64,000 bases of DNA from Paramecium sonneborni (Eukaryota > Ciliophora > Oligohymenophorea > Peniculida > Parameciidae). This document shows, in pieces, positions 52,620-64,000 of this stretch (position 1 is its first letter; each line of letters begins with the position of its first letter). The DNA lies in assembly GCA_905182985.1 (NCBI GenBank), contig CAJJDN010000031.1:218508-282507 (forward strand), read 5' to 3'. Made by a program: the position numbers and the translations under genes. The notes beneath the pieces are model-generated. The model had not been told where the DNA came from and made no database searches. It saw only the letters and a list, made by a program, of their open reading frames with translations.

Positions 52620-53457
52620 ATGTATTTTAGACACTCTTATCATTCATCAAGATTTACTACATAAATTGAAGAATTATATAATTAGGAAACTATTGATTTT
52701 AAATCAGAGAGACCTTTTAGAAGTTTTGTTTCTAGTAGCTTGAGCTTACATAATCAGCCTTACTTATATACAAAAAGTATTCCTAAATCATTAATAGAGG
52801 AAGGTAAGAATTATATTATAAATGCTTTTATTAGGGTACAAATCAAAAAGCATACTTTATCATATGTGTTTATTATCGAATGATATGAAAGTAAAGAACA
52901 GAAATAATAGAAGAGATAGAGATAAAACAATTTTATTCACAGATAACATGGAATTATATCATCATAAAATCATTAAAAGAATTAAAGAAATTTGTAGAAG
53001 GAGAAGTTGTATATGTGAAGGATGTGGTATAAAAACTAATTTCGAAAAGAAACATGATGATTTTGAAGTTCGAACTTAATAAGCAATAACTTCAGAATTA
53101 AAACTACTCTAATTTACTAGAGGAGGATAAAAGAAAAAATAAACAATAATAAAGGAATTTAAAATAAAATAAATTAATGAAAAAAAAATTAAGACTCAAT
53201 TCTCTTCTATGAATTCATAATTATAGATTAATATTCCCTAGACTCAAAGAGATAATGTTGTAGTTGAAAAGTAAGATACAAAAAGATCTTTACTTAAAAC
53301 AACAAAAGACCTAATATATTCACTGCCTGCAATTAAAAATATTGTGCCTTTGACAATTATTAAATAAATCTATATATCTGGTAGAAAGTAAAAGCAATGT
53401 TCTGTTCGAAAACCCTCTCATGATACTCTAATAATCAAAGCTTATAAACTTAAATGA
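52620..53457 (+). CDS. Hypothetical basic protein with Cys-rich centre
   Basis: One 31-nt intron (52804-52834) joins two exons into 268 residues, ending at TGA 53455-53457. The centre holds a short cysteine cluster (ICRRRSCICEGCG) that could bind a metal ion. Sequence on both sides is Lys/Arg/Gln-rich. It loosely echoes the Cys cluster of the SAXO-like gene at 40302, but TxxD repeats are not visible. The function is unknown. Confidence 0.6.
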
Positions 53458-53547
53458 TACTCATAGTTACTTATATAGTCAAATACTATTAGAGATATAA
53501 ATATATAATGATTTTAACTATGTTAAATTATTCAGATATATATTATT

Positions 53548-54656
53548 TCAAATTATTTTGATTTTTAGCAAGACCCTACCAATTTATATTTCTTAAACTT
53601 CTTTTAGTAATTGTAATTTGTTTTGAATGATTCTCAAAGTACCAAATTTACTGCCTTGATCTTGAATGTACCAAGCTTATTCATATGAGATATTAGCATG
53701 GTTTCTTGAGACTGAGATATCTTGGCATCTAATTTCACTATTATGTCCTCTACCGATTGATACAGAACATGTCCCAAAAGCATGCATAAATGTCAAACTT
53801 TTTGATAGACTCTCTTGTCTTGTAATTTATTCAAGGATAATGTAGGGACCATCTAATTTTTCGATCTATATCATTTGAAGTGGTTCTGGTTGATTTTCAA
53901 TGTAAATACGAGCGGGAAGAGGATCTTTACAAACCTAGCTGAATAGAATAACTTACATCGCATTCCAAGACTTGATTCCAATGATATTAAACTGTATTTT
54001 ATGTTTGTTTACATGAGATTCTATTTTGAAAATTAACCCATTATTTAAGACATTCATAATGAACATATGCCATGAGTCCTTTACAACTGCATAAATCTGA
54101 TAGATAAGGATTCTTTGGATCTTCTGTTTATTCTTGATCTTCTACAAAGCAAAATCTACACTGTCTTGGAACTTCTTTTTTTTGTATTTTAATATGTCTA
54201 TCTAAATTATAATGATCTTTGGCCATCATAATTTTATCACCATTGTTTAATTCGGATACAAAATATTCCCTTATATTCAGGGTAAGTTTTACATTCTTCC
54301 AAATTTAAAAAGATCACCGACATATAACTATTATCTTTATTTTGGGTCTAATTTAACATAAGCATCTTAAAAGTCTGGATTACTTTTAAAATCTAAAAAT
54401 TAATAATTTATTTACATATAGCATTATCTTCAAAACTTATTTAACCAATACAATCTAAACTGATTTAATTATTTGATTACTAAATTGTATCAAGATTGTC
54501 TTCTATTTTAATTTGTATATTTTAAATTGTACCATTTAAAATTAAGTTTGTTGTGTTTCTAACAATTATTTTAGATGTCTTTAATTCTTTTGATTCATAA
54601 TCAAATAATCCATGATTATTATGAGTCCAAGTAGCAATCTCAATAGAAACTTACAT
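53548..54656 (-). CDS. RING-CH (MARCH-type) plus FHA domain protein
   Basis: 346 residues; introns of 23 nt (near 54390-54415), 23 nt (near 54265-54290) and 22 nt (53935-53956). The middle contains a RING-variant zinc finger: CRFC ... LCSCKG ... HYECLKQW ... CDVCKDPLP, the C4HC3 order of membrane-associated MARCH E3 ubiquitin ligases. C-terminal to it is an FHA phosphothreonine-binding domain: SVSIGRGHNSEI, ISVSRNHANI and GSKFGT show the conserved Gly-Arg, Ser-Arg-x-His and Gly residues. No membrane span is visible, unlike most MARCH proteins. A ubiquitin ligase recruited by phosphothreonine is the natural inference. ATG 54656, TGA 53548-53550. Confidence 0.85.
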
Positions 54657-54689
54657 GAGAGTAATAAATATTATTAATTAAAATATTTC

Positions 54690-55402
54690 ATGACCGAAGA
54701 ATTATAGGATTATAGAAAAAATTTATAAGAAGCTAAATATGAAATCTTTAAAGTTCTATTAAGCAAAAATAACTAATGGCTTAGTATAAGGGAAATTGAA
54801 GATCTGCTTAAATAAAGACCAGATTATGGAAATATTCATGTTAAAATTAGAGATGCTATAGAAGATTCAATGTCATATGATAAAACTAAAGATGATTATA
54901 AAATTGTTTGTAATAAATAATCAATAATGAATACAAATAATACTACTGGCAAATATAGACTTAAAACAGAAAACATAGAAAATAAAGAATAATTAGAAGA
55001 ATATCTCAAAGATAAAAAATCAATTTTATATGTTAATCATATTTGGTTTGAATCTGTATTTTATTATAATTATAGATATTATAGTGTTATCCATAAATGA
55101 AATAGGATATTATAACATTAGAATCAGAAGCTAAATTATTGATTTATGAAGGAAGAGATGATAAAAAAACTTATATTTATACAAATACAAGTTTTACTAA
55201 CTTTCAAGAAAAATTACAATTTAAAAGAGATGAAAGAATTATGCGTATGATTCAAGAAGCAAGGACAAGTAATACAGAAACTGTTGCTTCAAATTAACAT
55301 TCACGTTCAACACAAATTTAAAGATAAGAATCTGTTAGAAGAAATACTGCTGTTTAAAATTATTGGATAACAGAATTACAATAAGATTTATAGAGAAAAT
55401 GA
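54690..55402 (+). CDS. Hypothetical protein, possible N-terminal winged-helix
   Basis: ATG 54690, one intron of 20 or 29 nt in the 55050-55080 region (both keep the frame), TGA 55400-55402; about 227-230 residues. The first 75 residues (EIFKVLLSKNNQWLSIREIE, then HVKIRDAIEDS) have the helix-helix-helix spacing of winged-helix folds, a weak inference. The C terminus is Ser/Gln/Arg-rich. It starts 33 bp from the divergent RING-CH/FHA gene, so the two may share a promoter region. Confidence 0.6.
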
Positions 55403-55484
55403 CTCTTAATTGAATTTAAACAAATCAAAATTTATAATTTAAAATAAACTTATTCAAAATTCATTAGTAATTAATATATTTCTT

Positions 55485-57653
55485 TCATTTTATTGATTTT
55501 ATTGAAATATTTGATCTAAGTCGTAATTCTTATGATGTTTTACAATTTCCATTAGGATATTTAATAATATGATATAAGTTTTAAGACTCTTTTGATGGTG
55601 TAATACCTTTAACCACACTATTGTTATAACTATTCACTATTGGTTCTTTGCGTAACTTTGAAAATTGATTTAATGATTTTGAAATTGCTAAAATACCTCC
55701 ATTTGAACTTTTTCTATTTAAATCAATCTTTTAAGGAGACTTGCTAAATTAAAATTAAGAAAACTCTATTTATTTTTTTTATTCTTATAATTAAGTCAAC
55801 ATATTGTTGAGTTGCAATATTTCTTATTCTAATAAAGCCTTATTTGGTTTGTTCTTTGATAAAAGTTACTCTTATGTGTTTTCAATAGCAAGTTGTATAG
55901 TATTCAAATTTTTCTGTAAATCTGACTCTTAGCTATAAAAATGATCAATTTTATTTTTAAATTTTTATTCTAATTATTCTATCTCTTAATCAATTTTATT
56001 TTAACGCTCAATAAAAGGTTTTTCACTTCCATTAAATTTTTCTAATTATTTTTTTGCATTTATCATTGATTATTAAATATTTTTTAATTCTGGAAGTATT
56101 TCTTAATCAACAATCTGAATGTTTATTTTAATTGCCTTATCTTAAAGATAAAATTTTTAGAGCAGCTTATAAGTATTATTAAATTATTCCTTTATAAAAT
56201 ATTATTCATAATTACTTCTTCTTATTCTTGCATTAATTTTTACATCTCATTAAAAGTCTAATCAAGTATAGAGTTATATTCAGTATTACCAAATTCACTT
56301 TATATATGATTAAGTTCTTATTAATTCTATTCTTAATATTATTTAAATGCTTCTTAGCTTTATTCATTGATTCTTTCTTAAAATTAATCATATAATCTAT
56401 GATTAAATAAAAATATACATTTCTCTTCTACACAGAATTGAGGAATGTTCCTCTTCAAATTCTTTTATTTATTATTTCTTAACTTCTACTTAATAATCTA
56501 TTGTGCAAATTTCATTTGACAATAATTACTCATCACCATATTACTTTAAACTATTTTTTAATTCCTACTTTTATAATGATTAATTACAGATAATTGATTT
56601 TGAATTTATCTTTGAGATAAAGATGCTATAATAAATTATTCCAATTAAAAAACAAACTCTTTCATACTTCCCCAATTGTTTCCTTAATTTCCTTATTTAA
56701 ATAGATTATTTCGAAATTACTGAATAAAATTAGATAGTTTAGTTTGAAATTCAATCGATTCTAGATAAATGAATGAATTTCCATAATAAGCTATAAATTC
56801 ATTGAGAATAGAATCAGGATGTTACAAATTCAAACTTTTTTGAATGGGTACAATTTTATTTCTTAAAGATTTAACCTTTTGAGTTTATTAATGTATTTAA
56901 ACTTCTAGTAAAGTAGTTTAATTAAAGGATGCTAATTATTTTTTTTTCTAGTCTTATTAATAATATAACTATTAGATCTGATTTTTTATTTGTTTTATAT
57001 TTTAAAGAATTTCATTGACCTTTGAATCACATTTATAAATTGATTCGACAACTTCAGTGAGTTAAGGATGTTCATTTTTAATTTATTCAACAAATTCTTC
57101 TAATTCTTCTTTTTAACCTACTAACTCTGCTCTTTATAACAATTTTGCATTCAAATCTTCTTATAACATTGCTTTTGTTTCTAAAATACAATTATATGAT
57201 TAATGAACATCATTTCTCTCTTTTATAAATTATTGGTGTTCCTAAGTGACCTATTCATATTGAGATTTAAGTTTATTGAATTCATTCTCATAATAATCAT
57301 AAATTATAGATTATTGTTTATCAATATCATTTTACATTTACTGATAGCTAAATTAAATATTTATGGTACTTTTATTCTTCCATACGTAAATCTTAAAGTT
57401 TTGTTTATTAAGTTTATTAATCAATAGAGCATTTAGATTCATCAAATAAAATTGCTATCTTTTACTTAATGTTGCATTAATATTCATTAATTTTGAGATC
57501 AATTTATTCTAATTAATCTTAAAGATTATCAGATCCACTATTTAACACTTCATTGATGAGTTTATGAGATATATTGCTTTATCTGATTATAGAACAGTAT
57601 TTTGGAGAATTCTCCTTATTTGAACGTTTATATGATGGACTATCTGTTATCAT
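55485..57653 (-). CDS. Long coiled-coil protein
   Basis: A minus-strand gene of about 700 residues (structure approximate) beginning MITDSPSYKRSNKENSPKYC and ending at TGA 55485-55487. It is dominated by Gln/Lys/Glu/Leu heptads (DQLEQIDLKINEYQ, IDQQTQQTKLQDLRMEEQK). Ser-rich ends suggest phosphorylation. No family is recognised; a structural role in basal bodies, cilia or cortex is likely on composition only. Several introns are expected. Confidence 0.65.
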
Positions 57654-58237
57654 CAAATTTTAACGATAATTAATAAAATTTTGCTCCTTTTTTTCTAAAG
57701 AAATTATAATATTTTTAGTTAAAATTCATAGCTAAATTTCAAATATCATATGCATATAATATATTATTAATTGGATAATTAAAATTTAGAAGAAGAACCT
57801 GAAGAGTCTTTTGCAGTGATCAAAATAAAAATAATGAAAAAATGAACTTTTATATAAAAAGAATCAAAGAAATAAAAATATGGAGCAATGTCTGAAGAAT
57901 ATTTTTTAAAAGATATTTTAAAAAGTTAAATCATAAAATTATGAAACAAATTGCAGTATTTTTTGATAGAGAAATATCATGAATGTATAAATGTAGTAAG
58001 AAAAAAAGAGAATTTTAAAAGAAAAATATAAAGAATTAAAATTGACCATCAAATTCAAGTATTAGGTAATAGATTAAAAGCTTTATTTTGATAATCTTTA
58101 TAAAGTAATAAGTAAATATTTATATTAATTTATAAATAATAAAACAGATTAGAATATTTATTGATGTTAAATAATAAAAGTAGAAAAGAAAATGAATAGA
58201 ATTGAATTAATTTTTAATTTTTGCTAACATTATTAAA
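57654..58237. other. Intergenic, nothing recognised
   Basis: About 580 bp, AT-rich, between two minus-strand coiled-coil genes. It probably includes the promoter of the left gene and the terminator region of the right one. Confidence 0.45.
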
Positions 58238-59756
58238 TCATAATTTTAATGTTTTCATTAAAGGATATAAATTTAGACCTTGATCTCTTGTATCTTCAAC
58301 TTGTTATTTGGCCCAGTTCAAAAAGATTTCTCTATCTTATTAATTTCTTAACTCCATTTATTTGGATTCTTTAAGTTCACTCATGTATTAATCTCTTCTA
58401 GCTTATTTTTTTTATTCCTAATTTAAAATATTGTAATACAATTTAAATTTTCTAGTAATCTAATAATTCCTTATTACGTTTTCTAAGAATGTCTTTTTAT
58501 TATTCTTCAGTTATAGATAATTATTGCAATGCATTAATTTTTAAAACCTATTCTTTTTTAGCATCAACATCTTCTTTCTCCTTCACTATTTCTTTAAGTT
58601 TTAATTATCTTTGTCTAAAAGTTTCTCCTTCTTTTATCATTTATATTATTTCCTACTCTTTTTATTTTGCTACTTCTTCTTCATGTCTTTATAATTCTTC
58701 AGCATGTTTTTATACTCTTTGCATATAATTATCTTCCTATTCTTTCAATTAAATAACTCTTATATCATATATCTTCTATTTAAGTTGCATTTATCTTTCT
58801 AATTTTTAAGCTTCCTATTTAATTAGATTAAAATTACTCTTTATTTTCTCATTTCTAATACTCTCTCTTTTTTAGTATCAAAATGATCTCTATCTTTGGC
58901 TTCTTTCTCTAATTACTTTAATTCTTCATCTTAAATTGATTATTTGACATCCATAAATTTCTGTCGTTCTTATAATAATTTTTATTTCTTCATTTTTTCA
59001 TCTTCTTTCTTCTTTCTTAAAATATACTTATTAATACTCTTTCTCTTATTCCTCTTCTTCTGCTTATCTCTTAATTAATTATCCTTCTTATTATAATTTT
59101 GTATATTCTTTTAATTATTTCTCTTTCATTTCATGATGTTGTTTAGCTAAAACAGTATAAGTTTCTTTTTTTAATTATTCTTTCTATTAAGTCTTCTCTA
59201 ATTCTGCAATCTCTTCTGTTTATCTTTTTAACTCATCATCTTTTATTTTTTCTAATTCAAGTGTCATCTACATCTCTTGTCTCTCCTTATTAAAACGAAC
59301 AAGAGCTTCATTTATTTTCTCATTCTCACACATCAGCATTTTTGACTTCATATTGCGTACACTAAAAATCGTTTTTTGAATTACTCTCCCCTTTGACTAA
59401 ATATCTTGTTATTTGCATCAACAACTTAATCCTACTTTAATTTATCCTAATATTCTGATTCTACTTTATCCATCTTTCTTCTCTCTTCCTCTTCTATCTA
59501 AAATTTATCAAACTTCTCTCTCTCCTTTTATGATCTTTATTTCTCTATTCTCTATGCCCAAACTCTTTGATTATTATCAATACTCTAACTTAATATTATT
59601 AAGTTATACTTTCTTAGATCTTTATTCTGTTATACTAATATGAGATCTAATTTATTCAAGTTCTGATGCCCCTATCACTGTATGTCCCTACTTTATTTAT
59701 GGTAATTAAAGAGACTTTAATCTTACTTCACTATCCTCAGATTGATATCTTTACAT
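58238..59756 (-). CDS. Charged coiled-coil protein, likely ciliary (TPH-like)
   Basis: Starts MQRYQSEDSEVRLKS, has introns of 25 nt and 23 nt in its first third, and stops at TGA 58238-58240. It is an uninterrupted, very charged helix rich in Glu, Lys, Arg and Gln (RVWAQRIEKQRSQKERE, EEEERRKMDKVESEY, LEKIKDDELKRQTEE). The density of charged residues and size of about 480-490 residues resemble trichohyalin-plectin-homology proteins such as CFAP45, CFAP53 and CFAP210, which line the inside of ciliary doublets. Without a search this remains a suggestion. Confidence 0.6.
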
Positions 59757-60279
59757 TATTTATTAAATATAAATTAATCAACTCACATTATTTTCATTTT
59801 TATAATTACAACTAAACTAACATATTATCATCATTGATAACAATTAATTTATTTAGCATATCATTCAAACTATTTACAATACTGTAGAAAATTAGTTTAA
59901 AAATTTTTTATCACATTATCAAATTATTAACATTTTTTTCACTAATCAAATAAAAATTTGTAAAGTAAAAGTATTGTTAATATCACATTTTTTAATCCAA
60001 AAGATGTATATTAAAGATTGAATTAAATAATAATGGTGTAAAAAACCTTATTGCACTATTACTTAGAGTTTTTATTATATATTAATAGTGTTTGTGGTAT
60101 TTCAACAAAAAAATAATTAAATAAAATAGTATTCTTTAATAAATGTTTATCATATAAGAGTGATTTTATAGATGAATATGATAGAATAATGCTTCATTTA
60201 AAGTGATGAGAAATTTTTGTAAAGATTAAGATGATTTTTTATTATTATTAATTGTAGAATTTAGATTTTCGACTATTTT
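59757..60279. other. Intergenic, nothing recognised
   Basis: About 520 bp of AT-rich sequence between divergent genes. Confidence 0.45.
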
Positions 60280-60621
60280 ATGAATCCTCAACACTCAAAG
60301 CTTGCACTACTTAAAAATAAAGAATTTGAACTACCAAAGATGAAATCTATAACGCTGCATAACTTCTATGGCTGTAGACTTAAGAAACATTAATCACCAG
60401 AACCAAAAATTCCAAAATTACAATAGCTAACTTTTCAATCTACACTCATTGTCAAACGAATATAACCAAGATGTAGACAAAGGAAAGTATAAATGCGCAC
60501 TATTTCTTTGCATAAAATCAATAATGTAGTATAAGAGCATAGCACCTAATATTTTTTGAATCAATCTCTTGATATAAAAGGATGGTCATAGAAAAGTGTG
60601 ATGGAATTATTTGATATATGA
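60280..60621 (+). CDS. Small basic hypothetical protein
   Basis: An uninterrupted 113-residue frame (MNPQHSKLALLKNKEFELPK) to TGA 60619-60621. Lys/Arg/Gln-rich with a predicted pI well above 9. Its base composition is less AT-rich than the flanks, which supports coding. No family is recognised. Confidence 0.5.
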
Positions 60622-60684
60622 TACTAACTAATTAACATAATATAAATTGATTGAATGCAATTTAAAAAATCTTAATTAAATATA

Positions 60685-61037
60685 ATGAACAAAAAGATTA
60701 CCCTTTTTGTATTATTGGCTTGTGTTGTTTGCATAGCTACACTTATGTTTTCCTTCTCAGCCCAAGGTATTATTTTAATCTATAAAAAGATGGAGAATTA
60801 AAAATGAAAAAAAGTCATTCTTTTTCATCATCAAAGAATCATGAATGGATGGATGGATATTGGTCATCTGATACAGATTGCTAGACTAAATGTAGAAATG
60901 CTGGAGGTATGAGTTGCGGTAATTACTAATAAAATTGCTGTGTTGGAGCTAGATGCAGAGAAGAGAAGGGAATGTTTACTTCTTCTTTAATTTGTGATCA
61001 AAGAATTCCAGTATAAGGATGTACAAATCCTAAATGA
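60685..61037 (+). CDS. Small secreted cysteine-rich protein
   Basis: ATG 60685, one 23-nt intron (60767-60789), TGA 61035-61037; 109 residues. Residues 1-27 form a classic signal peptide: MNKKI, a hydrophobic core (LFVLLACVVCIATLMF), then SFSAQ. The mature part has a Lys/Ser stretch (MKKSHSFSSSK) followed by eight cysteines in a compact pattern: C-x3-C-x7-C-x6-CC-x5-C, then C and C near the end. The CC pair and even number suggest a disulfide-knotted secreted peptide. The Lys/Ser stretch could be a propeptide. No family is recognised. The plausible exon join (Gln-Asp across the intron) and the signal peptide make the model good. Confidence 0.75.
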
Positions 61038-61961
61038 TATACACATTAAATTAGATATTAAAATATTTATCTGTTTTTTAGATACTAGATGGTTTATTCA
61101 TTTATTCGATCATTTTGGTTTAATCCTCAAAAATAAAAGAAATTATAAATTATTCTTTAGAAATCATTTTTATTAATATATACTAAATTTATTTTTATAA
61201 ACTAATTGCTTATATTCTTATTTTAATTATCATTAAATTTATTAATCTCTCTTATCATGAGAATCCATCAATTCTCATGATAATAGAATTATTAATATCA
61301 ATTCATTAATATACTTTTATTTAGAAATAACAGAAAAATATTTTAAATTTCAGGGTTAACTTAAGGTAAGAGCAACTGAAGGGATACGTTAAATTTATTT
61401 TTTTATTATAAATAAATACTAAGACCAAACTCATGTTTAATTTTATAATCTAAAGATATTTTTTTAAATAGTTTTACAAAGATAAAATATCAGCATTATA
61501 TAATAGAGCTTTAAGTAAACCAAATTCCGAATGAATATTTAACTTTTTTAATGAAAATAGGCATTATTAATTATTCTCTAAGCAGCCAATAATTCTAATT
61601 CTTTTAGAGTAAATAAGCATAAAATTTTCTGATTTCTTTAATTTATATATACTTTACTTTTGGTATTATTAGTTTTAGTTTAAAATTATCCAAACCAGTT
61701 GACATTAGTGTAATCATTTCATTTCAGGTTTCAATATTTAAATTTTTGTTATATTCAGCTCTTATGCGGCTAATATTAGTTATAAAAGATCTATATATAT
61801 AGATAATAATGAATAATAATCTTTAAAATTATCTTAAATTATAAAATAACTTTTTTCACTTTTAAAAATCAATTGTTGCAAGAACTTAAAATTTTGTTTT
61901 GATTTAATCTTGTTATTCAAAAAATATCTTCAACTTTATCAAATCGATAAGCATATGAATA
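61038..61961. other. Gene-poor AT-rich region with a hairpin
   Basis: More than 900 bp with no convincing gene. It holds one perfect inverted repeat (61252-61283) and separates the secreted protein gene from the reverse-transcriptase remnant. Confidence 0.5.
61252..61283. repeat. Perfect 13-bp inverted repeat with 6-nt loop
   Basis: TTATCATGAGAAT (61252-61264) is the exact reverse complement of ATTCTCATGATAA (61271-61283). A short loop and GC in the arms make a stable hairpin possible. It lies about 215 bp after the secreted-protein stop. Confidence 0.8.
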
Positions 61962-64000
61962 TCAATTTATAATCATAATGGCCAAAATGGAAGTTCTTAT
62001 AATGTTAAAAAGAAAAATTAGTGTACTAGGTTAATACGTAAGAGAATATAGAAAATCTTAGAACTTTTGGGAAGTATTTAGCTATGGTTTATTATGTAAG
62101 GGATTAAAATGAATCAATAGGATTAATAAGATTCTGCAAAAGTTTTTATTAATGTTTAATGTTTAATATAGATAAGAATCATAATCAGTTTTCTGCTATC
62201 TTACTTAAAGAATATCCCATATACCCATGTACTTAAATGTATCTTTTTTATTTGCCATATATGTGCATTTATTTATATTCATTTTCATATTGAATACTTT
62301 TAATGTGGATAACAATGATTCTATTAAATATTTTGATGATCTTCCATTAGTCAGTATTACAATGTCATCTGCATATGTATTGTTCTTGTTTATATTAAAG
62401 TTATTTTTGAATCCTCTTTTTATTTTATTAATTCAGTTTTAGAGCCATAAAAGAGTTTTTGTTCTCCATTCAATTAATAATTTATTAAAATATAGATTAA
62501 ATAGTATTGGAGCAATTAATGATCCTTAATGTACTCCATTTTTCAAAAATATTTTAATCTTCTTTATTGGATCCAAAAAAAACATTTCCTCATATAATGT
62601 CATTAGAAAATCTGCTGCTTCCTTATCCATCCATTTTCTTTATATTATTATCTCATTTAATTTTTCTCTGTTTACTGAATTGTAAGCATTTGATAGATCT
62701 ATAAATATCATTTATTTATTTGGTGCTCTATTCCTTGCAAATTCAATAACATACCATAAATTTATTTAAGTTCCTTATCCAGGTACAAATCCCACTTAGT
62801 CTAATGTATATTTTGTCTTCATCAATCTTTAAATATCTAATAAGTCTATTTATCTATCTGTGTCTTTTATATTTTCGTATTCTCTTATATGTTTCATCCA
62901 TAAAGGTATAATATCTGATAGTCTCATCCAATCGAATGATACAGCTTTTTTATATGTTTTATATCTATCTCCTAGAAATTATCTTTCTATATATTTATGT
63001 AATTTATTTAATCTATTCTATTTTCTTTCTCTTTTATAGAATCAGGCCTTTCCTCTTCAAATTTTGTATGCTTAGAGAAACACAAATAGCTATTTTAAAA
63101 TTATCTAACTTTAATAATCTATTCCAATTTCTTGTATACTTTTTATGTTCAATTAGTTCTTCTTATATGTTTATAAGTTCATTTGATACTACATAATTAA
63201 TTTTTTGTAATCTGTTTCTATTTATCCATTTCTATTAATAGCATTGGTAATTTATCCTTCTATTATTCTGCCTACTTTGGCTTTATGTTTTATAAATTTA
63301 TAATATTCTTTTGAATTATAACATCTTTAACTTCTATCTATGTTTCAAAGTCTAAATCCCATTCTTAATACTTGGGTGTTTTAAATTATACTATCTTTAT
63401 TTCTTTAGGTAGATTACCACATTATTCTATTAGATCCCATATATTTTTAATTTATTACCTTTTTCCTAACAAGTGTTTATCAATTTTTATCTTGATTAAA
63501 ATATAGAAAAGATAATCCACTCTTTTATGGTATAAAATTAAATAAAACTCATGAATTTTATGAGAATTTTATTGATAAACAAATTTCTCAAATTTAACTA
63601 ATATCCCTCCATAAATTTTATCACAATCTCCGGTTAATAATGCAAAATCACATCTATTAGTAACACAAAAATTCTATCAATTCTCTCCTCTATTCATTCC
63701 ATTAGTTTAATGCTTTTATTACTGCAATCTTAATTACCATTTGAATATCCTTTGATAATGATGATTTATGAATTTCCTTTTTTTTAGATAAGTATCTGAA
63801 GTTGTTTAATATGTCATTATTAGTATAAATAGAGCAAACCACAACAAATATAAAATATTTATTGATATTATGATATTTTAATAATAAATATAATTAATTA
63901 AATTATGAATCCTTAATGAGGATACCTGTCGATTTGCTGTCAATACAATTCTTTCAATTTGTAATAAACCTATGGTTGCAATTAACTATCCAGGAATTTA
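61962..64000 (-). pseudogene. Non-LTR retrotransposon reverse transcriptase, degenerate
   Basis: On the minus strand from the right window edge to TGA at 61962-61964. Reverse-transcriptase motifs appear in order: QVGFVPGQGTQINL (fingers), MIFIDLSNAYNSVNREKL (motif A with catalytic Asp), NGVHQGSLIAPILFNLY (motif B), TYADDIVILTNG (motif C, catalytic YADD). TFKYMGI follows in the thumb-side region. The order and the NGVHQGS motif are those of LINE-type (non-LTR) elements. The frame is interrupted by in-frame TGA codons, one between motifs B and C near 62417-62435, others near 63050-63190 and 63640, so it is broken unless TGA is read through. An N-terminal part continues beyond the window. No endonuclease or poly-A tail was identified. 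Confidence 0.85.

Overview
The window looks like macronuclear DNA of a Paramecium-type ciliate. Long reading frames appear only if TAA and TAG are read as glutamine and TGA is the sole stop. Almost every gene is cut by tiny GT...AG introns, mostly 22-31 nt (one 47 nt). The sequence is very AT-rich and genes are packed with gaps of tens to a few hundred bases. All gene models below use that code and were read by eye; exon joins were checked by frame continuity where stated.

Layout. 1-3342: the tail of an unknown gene, then two RNA-binding genes (PTB/hnRNP-L-like and Mei2-like). 3410-6846: minus-strand genes, including a cyclic-nucleotide-binding protein. 7729-12808: two apparent tandem duplications, each ending at a single N (9007 and 11476), best explained as unmerged contig overlaps; they double a hypothetical gene, a small gene and ribosomal protein uS11. 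12914-18997: eL19, an acyl-anchored hypothetical protein, an Aurora-like kinase and a DEAD-box helicase. 19667-25714: long-chain acyl-CoA synthetase, HSP90 and eS7. 25825-34667: a ciliate-type membrane protein, a tubulin-tyrosine-ligase-like protein and a 1,223-residue coiled coil. 35158-41563: a full ABCB transporter, a small MGC protein and a SAXO-like microtubule protein. 41660-52444 (minus): a PAS-containing multi-pass membrane protein, a protein kinase and a voltage-type K+ channel with a cyclic-nucleotide fold. 52620-61037: short hypothetical genes, a RING-CH plus FHA protein, two coiled-coil proteins and a small secreted cysteine-rich protein. 61962-64000 (minus): a broken non-LTR reverse transcriptase.

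Themes are housekeeping (ribosome, HSP90, helicase, acyl-CoA synthetase), cilium/cytoskeleton (TTLL, SAXO-like, coiled coils) and membrane excitability or signalling (K+ channel, cyclic-nucleotide-binding protein, kinases). There is no operon logic; neighbouring genes are independent transcription units. No tRNA, rRNA, CRISPR array or telomere repeat was recognised. The items most worth a second look are the retained reverse transcriptase, the secreted cysteine-rich protein, the cyclic-nucleotide domain split by a coiled coil, the RING-CH/FHA fusion, and the false duplications.
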